Assembly (NCBI GenBank): GCA_001421175.1
Contig: LJKL01000011.1
Coordinates: 1-64,000 of the forward strand
From: Methanomassiliicoccales archaeon RumEn M2
Lineage (GTDB): Archaea; Thermoplasmatota; Thermoplasmata; Methanomassiliicoccales; Methanomethylophilaceae
Direction: 5' to 3'
DNA: 64,000 nt
Below are positions 37,897 through 46,457 of this stretch, one piece after another. The notes under the pieces are model-generated. The model ran no database searches and was not told where the DNA came from. It worked only from the letters and a program-made list of their open reading frames with translations. A program made the position numbers and the translations under genes. Numbering within the stretch: position 1 is the first letter of the stretch; the number at the start of each line of letters is the position of its first letter.

Positions 37897-39669
37897 CTAT
37901 AAATCTTTCGCATCGCCGAACTCAGATTTGCCGGGTTGAAGGCGATACATCTCCTCTATCTCCTCGACCGTAGTGGCCTGATCGGGCCCCCTGTCGTTCC
38001 TGACCCGGCCCGTGAAGCGGGGGAATCTTATGGCGATGCCGGAGTCCTCCCCCTCTATGCCGGAAGCGGCAGTGTGTATGGGGCTGACACTTATCTCGGC
38101 CCCCGTCACCTCCAGGACCAAAGTGGGTTCGAACCAAACGTCCGGGACCATCTTGGAATCCACTGAGAGTGGCCTCTTCTCGCTCTTGTAGGGATCCAGC
38201 ATTTCCGGCAGCTCATCAAGGAAAGCATCGTCGAAACCCGTTCCCAGTTTGCAGACCGTGGAGTACATCCCCGTATCATGATTGAAGGCCGCCATAAGCA
38301 GGGCCCCGTACTTGCCTGCCCTCTTGCCCATGCCGTAGAATGCGCCGACGACCACAAGATCGAAGGAATCCATGAGATTCGTGCTATAGTCCTTTTTGTA
38401 TTTGATCCAGAGGAATCCTCTGGACCCTGCACGGTATACGGATTCCCGGCCGATGGATTTGGCCATTATCCCCTCGCATCTGGCTCTGAGGGCATCCTCG
38501 AAGAAGGTCTCAGCTTCCTCCGGACCGGAAACCAGCATCATGGTGGTCAGTCCGATCTTGCCCGATATGCTGAACGAGTCCGAAAGCAGTTTCCTTCTCT
38601 CGGTATAAGGTAAAGTTGTGAGGTCCTTTCCGTTGAGATACAGAATATCGAACATGAAAATGTTCACGGGATAATCATTCACTGCGTCGTCCATCCCGTG
38701 CTTGCGGCGTCTGTGGGTGACGGTTTGGAAGGGCATCATCTTCCCTTCCTTGTCTATTGCGACACATTCCCCTTCGATTATGGCATCTTTTCCGTTCAGG
38801 CGACTTTTCAGGGATTCTGCGATATCCGGGAAGTTGCTCGTAAGGTCCTCCAGCCTTCTGGAGTATAGCTTCACGCCGTCCGGACCTATGTGGGCCTGAA
38901 CCCTTATGCCGTCGTACTTGTACTCCATGGCGCACTCCCCTCCCATCTTCTCCAGAATGTGCGCCAAAGAAGGCAGTCTTTCAGCCAGCATCACTCTTAT
39001 GGGATTCCCCAGCTTCACCCTTATCTTGGATATGCCGGCCATTCCGTGGCCGGCCAGAGTGGCACCCACCAGCCCGAGGTCGCTGGTCACATTGTAGGCA
39101 CGCTCTATCTCGGGCCTTGCATCCTTATCTGCGAAGGAGAGAGCCAGAGCGTCCAATACTGTCATGGCTGCGACCCCCGTTCTCATTCTTCCGGTGACGA
39201 TCCTGCACAGATAGCGTGCTTCGACGGGGTCGGAATCGTGGAGCATGTTGGACAGATACTTCATCTTCCGGCCCTGGGAGTCCCTGCCCTCGGTCTGCGC
39301 TATGGCGGTAAGGCTGCTGATGACCCTGCCCAACGTAAGTGTCTCGGAGAAAAGAGTCATCTGCTTCTTGTCGGCTATAAGCTTCTCGGCCACAGTGCCG
39401 GGGTCACCGAGCTTTATCATCATCTCGCTTATGCTGCTCTCAGTCTCTCCAACGGTGAAAGCTATGGCCTTGGCAACCAGACGGTCTGCCATGCCCAGCT
39501 CGACACCTGCGAAATCGGGGGCTATCTTCCCCTGGGTCAGGTATATGATGGGCTTGATGTCCTCAGGTTCCAGGGTCTTGAAGAACTCTGCGAGTATGGA
39601 GGTCATCTCCAGCCTGCTGGCTGTCGATTCCAGCTTATCAAAGACCTCGGCGATGGCTGAGAATTTCAT
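37897..39669 (-). CDS. lig: ATP-dependent DNA ligase
   Basis: Replicative ligase sealing Okazaki fragments, 590 residues. After an N-terminal DNA-binding helical domain, the nucleotidyl-transfer motif is E-Y-K-Y-D-G-I-R-V-Q near 248-257, with the lysine that becomes adenylated. Motif IIIa/IV stretches (F-M-F-D-I-L-Y-L-N-G, E-G-I-M-A-K-S) and the OB-fold motif V (F-L-W-I-K-Y-K-K-D-Y) follow. The start is the ATG at 39669, with a TATA-like element about 27 nt upstream; a TTG two codons earlier is possible. The stop is TAG, unusual here, followed closely in frame by TGA. The frame is intact. Confidence 0.95.
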   Translation of the reverse strand: MKFSAIAEVFDKLESTASRLEMTSILAEFFKTLEPEDIKPIIYLTQGKIAPDFAGVELGMADRLVAKAIAFTVGETESSISEMMIKLGDPGTVAEKLIADKKQMTLFSETLTLGRVISSLTAIAQTEGRDSQGRKMKYLSNMLHDSDPVEARYLCRIVTGRMRTGVAAMTVLDALALSFADKDARPEIERAYNVTSDLGLVGATLAGHGMAGISKIRVKLGNPIRVMLAERLPSLAHILEKMGGECAMEYKYDGIRVQAHIGPDGVKLYSRRLEDLTSNFPDIAESLKSRLNGKDAIIEGECVAIDKEGKMMPFQTVTHRRRKHGMDDAVNDYPVNIFMFDILYLNGKDLTTLPYTERRKLLSDSFSISGKIGLTTMMLVSGPEEAETFFEDALRARCEGIMAKSIGRESVYRAGSRGFLWIKYKKDYSTNLMDSFDLVVVGAFYGMGKRAGKYGALLMAAFNHDTGMYSTVCKLGTGFDDAFLDELPEMLDPYKSEKRPLSVDSKMVPDVWFEPTLVLEVTGAEISVSPIHTAASGIEGEDSGIAIRFPRFTGRVRNDRGPDQATTVEEIEEMYRLQPGKSEFGDAKDL

Positions 39670-39741
39670 CGTCAACGGCTATCGTTTGTCCGTATTAAAT
39701 CATACTGGATGGCTTCCGCCGCCTTGTGCCCGGGGTATTAT

Positions 39742-41286
39742 TCAGAAATCGCTCAAAGCCCTCTGCCTGACCGCAGGTGCCTTTTTGCCTGAAAGACCTT
39801 TGCTCAGGCGCTCCAGGCGGCTGCGCATCAGAAGCTCCTTCTTGCGGCTGGACTCTTCAAAGACCTCATCCACGGTTCCTTTGGCCACAAGGACGTATAC
39901 CTTGCCCCGGTCCTTTCTGCCTGTACGGCCCCTTCTCTGTATAGTTCTGATCTCTGACGGTACTGGCTCATAGAAGATCACCGTGTCCGTGTTCGCTATA
40001 TCGAGACCCTCCTCCCCGACGGATGTGGCTATTATCACGTTTTTCCTGCCGTCCCGGAACATATCGAGCATCTCTATCTGCTCCTTCTGCTTGAGGCCTC
40101 CGTTGGCCTGCCCTATGAGCTTCCCGACTCTCGCTCCTCCGACAGACGACAGCTTCTCGACCAGCAGATCGCACGTATCCCTGTACTGTGTGAATATCAG
40201 GACCTTCGCCCCCTCATCGGACCCTAGAGTGCGGCTTACCAGGGTCATCACCCTGGACACCTTTGGATGCTCCACCCTGCTCTCGTAGGCGATATTCCAG
40301 GCTTTGACGAACTCTTTGCTGGCCACTATCTCTTTGGAGCCCTTCCCGCCGTCCTTCTTCGATGCCTCTGCCTGTATCTTCAGCAGATAGTTCTTCAGAG
40401 CGCTCATCCCCTGGGTCTCTGCAAGGCTCACCGCGTGCAGAGTCTTGATGCACATGGATTGGAGGGTGAGCCCCCTGAAAACCATCGAGGTCTTCTCGCC
40501 GTTGGCCAGTCTTGCCTGCAGGTTCCTGCCCACCGTCAGAAGATGCTTCGTCGAAGGGGGCCAGTTCGGGTCCATGAGGCGAAGGGAGGTCAGCTCTGCA
40601 GCGTATCTTTCCGTCAGCATCTTCAGCAGGGATATCACATCCGTCAGATCCTTTGGCATATTGACCTCTATTTTCTCCACGTTCACGTCGTAAACGTAAG
40701 GTGAAACGTCAGGATCGTACTCGGACCTCATGTCTATCCTTTTCAGAGAGAGGTTCCTGCATATCTCATCCATCTTCTCTATGTCGCTGCCCGGGGATGC
40801 CGTCATACCAAGAGCCAGACCGTCATATCTCTTTGATACGTGAACGTAAGCGTAGTTGCCGGTGCCCCTGTGCGCCTCGTCATAAACGACGAGGCTGAAC
40901 CCTGAAAGGTCGTAGATCCCGTTCTCGATGTCGTTGGATACGGCCTGAGGGGTGGAGACCACGACATCGTTCGAAGCGACCGCATCCTTCCTCTTATTCG
41001 GAGCCATATTGCCGGTGACGGCGGCAACGGTCGTATCACAGAGGCTCTCAGAGAAGAAAGACGCGTGCTGATCCACCAGCGGTTTGGTCGGAGCCAGAAC
41101 AAGGATCCTTCCCCCATCCTCGAGTATGTCCGCCATGGTCAGAAGAGCGACCACGGTCTTTCCCAGTCCCGTCGGGAGTATTATGAGGGTGCTCTCGGAG
41201 ATGCAGCCTTTAGACATTGAAAGCTGATACTTCCTCTCCTCCACAGCCCCCGGGACTATCCGGGGATGGGAAACGAAACCTGTCAT
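39742..41286 (-). CDS. hef: Hef/FANCM-type DNA helicase lacking the XPF nuclease domain
   Basis: Superfamily 2 helicase acting on stalled forks, 514 residues. Motif I is L-P-T-G-L-G-K-T-V near 37-45, motif II Y-D-E-A-H-R-G, motif III T-A-S-P-G, motif VI Q-R-R-G-R-T-G-R near 470-477, with the Hef-type insertion between the RecA folds. Euryarchaeal Hef normally continues with an ERCC4 nuclease and HhH domain; here the protein ends soon after the helicase. A TATA-like C-T-T-T-T-A-A-A at about 41311-41318 points to the leaderless ATG at 41286; the more upstream ATG 41310 would leave no room for it. It is divergent in spirit from lig but on the same strand, 72 nt upstream. Confidence 0.88.
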   Translation of the reverse strand: MTGFVSHPRIVPGAVEERKYQLSMSKGCISESTLIILPTGLGKTVVALLTMADILEDGGRILVLAPTKPLVDQHASFFSESLCDTTVAAVTGNMAPNKRKDAVASNDVVVSTPQAVSNDIENGIYDLSGFSLVVYDEAHRGTGNYAYVHVSKRYDGLALGMTASPGSDIEKMDEICRNLSLKRIDMRSEYDPDVSPYVYDVNVEKIEVNMPKDLTDVISLLKMLTERYAAELTSLRLMDPNWPPSTKHLLTVGRNLQARLANGEKTSMVFRGLTLQSMCIKTLHAVSLAETQGMSALKNYLLKIQAEASKKDGGKGSKEIVASKEFVKAWNIAYESRVEHPKVSRVMTLVSRTLGSDEGAKVLIFTQYRDTCDLLVEKLSSVGGARVGKLIGQANGGLKQKEQIEMLDMFRDGRKNVIIATSVGEEGLDIANTDTVIFYEPVPSEIRTIQRRGRTGRKDRGKVYVLVAKGTVDEVFEESSRKKELLMRSRLERLSKGLSGKKAPAVRQRALSDF

Positions 41287-41350
41287 ATCGAGCCTATCGG
41301 CCGACACCATTTAAAAGATTGACGGGGAGGTCCCCGAAAAAGGAAAGGTT

Positions 41351-41677
41351 TTAGCAGCCGCATCCGCCGCCGCACGAGGAGCAGTCGCTCGCGTTAGGGT
41401 CGCGGATGGTAAGCCCGGTTCCGAAGTTGGGGTCGTCGACGAACTCGATAACGCAGGGGTCCAGGACCTCCTTGGTCTCATCGTCGCAGAAGAACGAGAA
41501 ACCATCGCTCTCGATAACGTTGTCGCCTTCTTTGGCCTCCTTCTGGAAGGACATGCCGAACTGCGGGCCGGAGCAGGCCATCCCTGCAAGGTAGACCTTT
41601 ATTCCGTAGCCGACTTTGCTGTTCTTCTCCAGCAGTTCATTTATGAACTTTGCAGCGTCTTCCGTTATGGTTACCAT
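41351..41677 (-). CDS. HesB/IscA-like Fe-S protein with a cysteine-rich tail
   Basis: 108 residues of the A-type (HesB/YadR/YfhF) fold. The body contains A-G-M-A-C-S-G-P-Q-F-G near 31-41, matching the first conserved cysteine, and G-F-S-F-F-C-D-D-E near 60-68. The usual C-terminal C-G-C is replaced by a longer tail, S-D-C-S-S-C-G-G-G-C-G-C, with five cysteines. Possible roles are Fe-S carrier or metal-binding protein. A Shine-Dalgarno-like GAGGAGG lies upstream of the ATG at 41677. It stands alone. Confidence 0.82.
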   Translation of the reverse strand: MVTITEDAAKFINELLEKNSKVGYGIKVYLAGMACSGPQFGMSFQKEAKEGDNVIESDGFSFFCDDETKEVLDPCVIEFVDDPNFGTGLTIRDPNASDCSSCGGGCGC

Positions 41678-41736
41678 GTTTATCGCCTCCTCTCAACTGC
41701 CCGACAGTATTTAACTTAATCTAGCTGACTGATTTT

Positions 41737-42126
41737 TTATTCAGGCTCCCCTAATTCCTCTCTGAATATCCTGAGGGCATAGGACTGGGCCTTGGTCATG
41801 GTCATATAGCATCCGATCATCACAGCTTCGAATATCTCGTCCCTGCTGGCACCTTCATCCAGAGCGTGCTTTATCTGCACACGGAGACAGTGCTCCCCGC
41901 TCTGGGATGCGGCAGCGGACACTGCGCACAGATACACGGTCTTCTTGTCCAGGGATAACTTCCTGCTCTCCATCAAGGCATTCCCGAGATGTGCGCTGGG
42001 ATTGAACATATCCGGGCGCTCGGACATTATCTCATATATGGTGGGCACGAAGCCGAACATCTTCTCCATGTTCGCCATTATCCTCTGAGTCTGCTCTTCG
42101 GGGGTCTCCTTTCTTCCTTCGGACAT
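41737..42126 (-). CDS. Carboxymuconolactone decarboxylase / AhpD-like family protein
   Basis: 129 residues, mainly helical, with the CMD domain pattern: G-F-V-P-T-I-Y-E near 25-32, L-S-L-D-K-K-T-V-Y-L near 57-66, S-G-E-H-C-L-R-V-Q-I near 75-84, and G-A-S-R-D-E-I-F-E-A near 92-101. AhpD enzymes have a C-x-x-C pair; here only one cysteine is at that place (E-H-C), so peroxidase activity by the AhpD mechanism is doubtful. It may be a thiol or redox protein of unknown substrate. It lies next to the HesB-like gene on the same strand with a 59-nt gap. Confidence 0.8.
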   Translation of the reverse strand: MSEGRKETPEEQTQRIMANMEKMFGFVPTIYEIMSERPDMFNPSAHLGNALMESRKLSLDKKTVYLCAVSAAASQSGEHCLRVQIKHALDEGASRDEIFEAVMIGCYMTMTKAQSYALRIFREELGEPE

Positions 42127-42272
42127 AAGACGTAGGATATATCGGGGGGCATAAGAAACCCACGCATTCGGAACCGGTCAGAGGATCTCTCATTAGGCGC
42201 TAACTGTAACGGCTGTCTTTAATCAGAGGTCCGTCAGATTTTATTCCCCGGCAATAGCCAGAGGAAAAGAAT

Positions 42273-42953
42273 ATGGAAGCTGAAGAAGCATTGAAGGAGT
42301 CTTTCAGGCTCGTAGGCAAGGAGTTCGGATACGACAGCGTGAACGCGGAGTTCGTTGCGTTCAGGGAGTTCAAGGTCAGGTGGCAGAGGTCCTACAAATG
42401 GGCCAGCTTCAAGGTCTCGGATTACCTGATGGACGCACCGGAAGAGGTCATCGAGGCCCTGGCGAGAACGCTGTTCGGGAAGATAGCCGGCAAGCATGAT
42501 GTGCCATACTCCGAGGAGATGATCGCATGGGCCACCTCGAAGGATTTCGTGAAGTACAAACAACCCGTGTACTTGAGAAGGAGTCGCGGCATAACGAAAT
42601 CGCCTAAGGGTGAGGTCAGGGATCTGGAGGAGTCTATGGAGCGCCTCGCGAATGCGGGGCTGGCCGAGAAGGATCCGGACCTGGTCCTTACATGGACGAA
42701 GGAGAAGAACATACGCAAGGTCGGATACTGCTCCGTTCTTATGAAGGTCATCGCGATATCCTCGGTCTTCGACAACGGAGAGATCCCGGGATTCGTCTTG
42801 GATTATGTGGTCTATCATGAGTACCTGCACGCATCAAGGGGCATGAAGGCATTTGGCAGAGCTCATGACCTGGATTTCAGGGAGGATGAGATCAGGTTCC
42901 CGAGATACAAGGAAGCTGAGGAATGGCTCAACAGGCTCTGCATGTACGTATGA
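42273..42953 (+). CDS. SprT/YgjP-like putative zinc metallopeptidase
   Basis: 226 residues. The C-terminal half has V-V-Y-H-E-Y-L-H-A near 173-181, the H-E-x-x-H zinc motif, followed after about 13 residues by F-G-R-A-H-D-L-D-F, where the third histidine is expected. The N-terminal part is charged and helical. There is no signal peptide, so it acts in the cytosol. The family includes proteases of DNA-protein crosslinks (SprT/Spartan) and uncharacterised archaeal proteins. A TATA-like stretch at about 42238-42244 lies about 30 nt upstream. The frame is intact. Confidence 0.78.
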   Translation: MEAEEALKESFRLVGKEFGYDSVNAEFVAFREFKVRWQRSYKWASFKVSDYLMDAPEEVIEALARTLFGKIAGKHDVPYSEEMIAWATSKDFVKYKQPVYLRRSRGITKSPKGEVRDLEESMERLANAGLAEKDPDLVLTWTKEKNIRKVGYCSVLMKVIAISSVFDNGEIPGFVLDYVVYHEYLHASRGMKAFGRAHDLDFREDEIRFPRYKEAEEWLNRLCMYV

Positions 42954-43333
42954 TCCGAGGAAGACAGAACGGAACAGAGAGGAGGTGTCCCCCGAAGCGG
43001 TAACACGCCCTATCATCGTCCGCCGGAACGGCGGCCTCCGGGCACTGACCCCGCCGGGGGTATGTATCGGATCCTACGTTGGCTCCCGGTCAAGGCAACG
43101 ATGTCACATCGCAGCTCCCGCGAGGTCCCAATTAAGGTATAGGACCGCTGTGCGCCGGGCCGTACTCGGAGGGATCACCAGATCACCCTCATACGTCAGC
43201 CGGGCAGGGCTCTGTAACAACCTGCCCTAATAAAACGATTGCCCGTCCGTACGCCGTTCCAGGCCAGCACCGGGCGGGTTCCCCGTTAGTATCGTCGGTC
43301 GAAATCTGAAATACCCAAAGATCATCCGAGTAA
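42954..43333. other. Long G+C-rich gene-free region with inverted repeats; candidate structured RNA
   Basis: About 380 bases with no plausible protein in six frames. G+C is high and there are several hairpins. They include CCGCCGG-AA-CGGCGG at about 43019-43034, ACCCC-GCC-GGGGGT near 43049-43062 and GCAACGATG facing CATCGCAGC around 43097-43117. At 43201-43226 GGGCAGG and CCTGCCC flank a 12-base loop, followed by TAATAAAA. On the minus strand that AT run could act as a promoter box for RNA extending to 42954. I looked for archaeal SRP and RNase P hallmarks (G-G-A-A-G-x-A-G-C helix 8, G-A-G-G-A-A-A-G-U-C, A-C-A-G-A-A) and did not find a convincing set, so the RNA type and strand are open. Confidence 0.5.
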
Positions 43334-43342
43334 GATTATATC
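43334..43342 (+). promoter_or_regulatory. TATA-like promoter element of the acetyl-CoA synthetase gene
   Basis: G-A-T-T-A-T-A-T-C, about 30 nt upstream of the ATG at 43368, with no clear Shine-Dalgarno. Confidence 0.5.
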
Positions 43343-43367
43343 TCAAAGAAAGGGATTACAGTAGACG

Positions 43368-45465
43368 ATGGAGAACTTCTTCACCCCCGGCTCTGTTGCC
43401 GTGATAGGCGCGTCGTCCAATAAGGACAAGGTCGGGGGCATGGTCGTGAGCAATCTTCTCAGCTCGGGGTTCGGAGGAGAGATATATCCTGTCAACCCGA
43501 AGGGAGGGCTGATCCAGGGGCTCAAGGCATACGAATCCGTGGAAAGGATAGGCAACGTACCGGACCTGGCTGTGATATGCATAAAGGCCGAGCACGTCCT
43601 CGGGGAGATAGAGAAGCTCGGTTCCGTCGGAGTCCGTCGCGTGATAATAATAACCGCCGGGTTCCGGGAGGAGAGCGACGAGGGCCGTATCACGGAGGAG
43701 AGGATCCTTGCTGCGGTGAGGAAGCACGGCATCAGGGCCATAGGTCCGAACTGCTTCGGGGTTATGAACACCTCCGCAGGCCTGAATACGACCTTCTCGT
43801 CCCTTTTCCCGGTGGCGGGGAATATAGCTCTGACATCCCAATCCGGCGCCGTGGGGGCGTCCATGCTGGACTGGTCCCTTCATTCAGGCATAGGGATATC
43901 GAAATTCGCATCCTTGGGGAACAAGATGGACGTGGGGGAGCCGGAGCTCCTGGATTATCTGAGGACTGATGACGAGACCAAGGTCATCGGCATGTATGCT
44001 GAGAGCATATCCGACGGGCCCGGGTTCATCAGGGCGGTAAACGCCATGGAGGACTCCAAACCGTTGGTGATCCTGAAGTCCGGCAGGACAGGGGCCGGGT
44101 CCAAGGCAGCCTCGTCCCACACGGGGCGCCCTGGCAGGGGCGGATTCCGTATTCGACGTGCTCTTCAAGAAGCTAAACATAACCCGGGTGTACGACATGG
44201 ACGAGATGTTCGATGCGCTCTCGGTGTTCTCCCTGTGCGGCAGGATGGAGAGGGACGGCGTGGCCATAATCACCAATGCCGGCGGGCTGGGCGTCATGGC
44301 CGCCGACGCATGCAGCTCCCATCCCCACATAAGCATGGCCGAGCTGTCATCCGATACGATAAAGGCGGTGGAACAGGAGCTTCCCACGGTGGCATCCGCG
44401 ATGAATCCGATAGACGTGAGGGGCGACGCACCCGCAGATGCTGCGGTGAGGGTCCTGGACATAGTGTCCAAGGACCCCGCTGTGGGGGGTGTCGTCATAC
44501 TGTCCGCGCCCCTGGACACTGCGGATCTGGACACCATGGCGGAGATGATATCCGAAGCAAAGGGCCGCACGGGAGTCCCGATCACCGTGTCGTTCACGGG
44601 AGGGGCGGTGAGCGAGAAGGCATCCGCTGTCATGAGGAGGAACGGCGTTCCCACATTCAGCGACCCGGACAGGGCAGTCAGAGCCCTGGAGATCCTGAGG
44701 GCCAGGGAGAAAGAGGTCACGGAAGAGAGCACGCCTCTGACATTCCCGAAGGCCAACGGCAAGGCTAAGGCCCAGGCAGTGCTTATGAAGGCCCGGGAGG
44801 AGGGCAGGGTCTCGCTCTCCGAGGAAGAGGGCAAAGCGATACTCTCGGCTTACGGCATACCGGTTCCCAAGGAGGGCTTCGCCACCAGTGCCCCGGAGGC
44901 TGTGAGGGCGGCTGAGGCCATAGGGTACCCTGTCGTCATGAAGGTCCAATCCCCGGACATCCATCACAAGACCGATGTGGGCGGCGTAATAGTGGGAATA
45001 AGGGACGAGGAAGGCGTAAGGAACGCCTACGAGTCCATAATGGCCTCCTGCTGTGCCGGGATCCCGGGCGCGCGGATAGACGGTGTCAGCCTGGAGCAGA
45101 TGGTCTCCGGTCAGGAGGTGATCCTGTCCATGATAAGGGATGACCAGTTCGGTCCGATAATCTCCTTCGGCCTGGGAGGGATATACGTGGAGATAATAGG
45201 CGAGATATCCCAGGCCATGCTGCCGATGAACCAGCAGGATCTGGACCGTCTGATAATGTCCACGAAAGCATACCGCATGCTCTCGGGCGCGAGGGGCAGG
45301 CCTCCTGCAGACATAGACTCTCTTAAAGACATAATACTCCGGCTGATAGAGATCGCAGAGGACAATGAAGAGATATATGAACTTGAAATCAATCCCGTAA
45401 TGGTAGGTAAGAAGAACGAAGGGAGCTGGGCCGTGGATGCTCTGGCTACGTTGAGGTGGAAATGA
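43368..45465 (+). CDS. acdA: ADP-forming acetyl-CoA synthetase, fused alpha-beta subunits, one frameshift
   Basis: Reversibly converts acyl-CoA + ADP + Pi to acid + CoA + ATP, an energy-saving archaeal reaction. It is about 698 residues across the break. The alpha part has the CoA-binding opening V-A-V-I-G-A-S-S-N-K-D-K-V-G near 9-22, the middle I-A-L-T-S-Q-S-G-A-V-G region, and the phosphohistidine loop A-S-S-H-T-G-A-L-A-G after correction. The beta part is an ATP-grasp with V-V-M-K-V-Q-S-P-D-I-H-H-K-T-D-V-G-G. The G4 run 44123-44126 should be G3. Some archaea have separate subunits; here they form one chain. The stop overlaps the next start as ATGA. Confidence 0.9.
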
Positions 45466-46457
45466 CAAGAAAGGTGTATTTAGCGTCCGTCGGCACAAGA
45501 TCCGGGAAATCGGTCCTGTCTCTAGGTCTTGCAATGAACTACCCCGGTAAAGTGGGATTCTACAAGCCGTTCAGGGAGAGCATTGTGGTCAAAGACGGGC
45601 AACCCATGGATCAGGACGCTATACTGATGGCATCTGTGCTGCAGTTGCCGGCAGCCGAGAAGCTCTCCCCCTTCGTTTATGATATGTACGACCCGATCCC
45701 CATAGATCACATCGTAAAGGGATACGATGAGGTCAGAGAAGGCAAGGAGTTCATGATAGTCGAGGGCAGCAGGAACCTGGCCAACGGATATTCCTGCGGC
45801 ATATCCAGTTTCGACATCGCCAAGGCCGTGGATGCGCCCATCGTACTGGTATCCTCAACAACCCAACAGTCCCTGGAATCCGCTTTCCTTTTCAAGGAGA
45901 TATGCGAGAAGAGGGGCCTGGAGCTCAAAGGCGTAGTGATCAACAGATGTGAGGGAAGCAAGGAAAGGGATTTCCTGGAGAGCAAAGGGATGACCGTCAT
46001 AGGCGGTATACCCGATATACCCCAGATATCGACCTTCCACGTCATAGAGATAACAGAGATGATACCCTCCAAGGTGTTGGCAGGAAGGGCAGGGCTGAAC
46101 AAGATCGTAGAGGACGTCCTCGTCGGTGCCATGTCGCCACAGGTGGCCATGCGCTACATGAGGCGCTCGAAGCAGAAGGCGGTCATAACGGGAGGGGACA
46201 GAACCGAGATAATGCTGGCCGCTCTTTCCACCAACACTTCATGCATAGTCGTCACCGGAGGGATAACCCCCTCCCGCATGGTCACGTCCAGGGCAGATGA
46301 GATAGGGGTTCCGATAATAATGACTGAAGAGGACACTCTGACAGTGGTCGAGGCCCTCGAGCATCTGATAGCCCGCATCAACCCCGATGATAAGGAGAAG
46401 ATAGAGCTGATAACCAGGGGCATCAGGAAGGGAGTGGACCTGGACCTGATCTGGTGA
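45462..46457 (+). CDS. P-loop (dethiobiotin synthetase-like) plus DRTGG domain protein
   Basis: 331 residues. The N-terminal part is an AAA_26/BioD-like P-loop domain: S-V-G-T-R-S-G-K-S-V near 9-18, and V-E-G-S-R-N near 100. The C-terminal part contains V-I-T-G-G-D-R-T-E near 238-246, the DRTGG-domain signature, and V-V-T-G-G-I-T-P-S. The same pair of domains forms the N-terminal extension of large bacterial phosphotransacetylases, where it is regulatory. Coupled to the acetyl-CoA synthetase by an ATGA overlap, it may tune that enzyme. ATG 45462 was preferred over GTG 45456 for this overlap and the preceding G-A-G-G-T-G-G. Confidence 0.85.
   Translation: MTRKVYLASVGTRSGKSVLSLGLAMNYPGKVGFYKPFRESIVVKDGQPMDQDAILMASVLQLPAAEKLSPFVYDMYDPIPIDHIVKGYDEVREGKEFMIVEGSRNLANGYSCGISSFDIAKAVDAPIVLVSSTTQQSLESAFLFKEICEKRGLELKGVVINRCEGSKERDFLESKGMTVIGGIPDIPQISTFHVIEITEMIPSKVLAGRAGLNKIVEDVLVGAMSPQVAMRYMRRSKQKAVITGGDRTEIMLAALSTNTSCIVVTGGITPSRMVTSRADEIGVPIIMTEEDTLTVVEALEHLIARINPDDKEKIELITRGIRKGVDLDLIW

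Noticed and set aside
42954-43333. SRP RNA or RNase P RNA gene
   Set aside because: Size and G+C would fit, but I could not find the conserved core motifs on either strand, so I left the type open.
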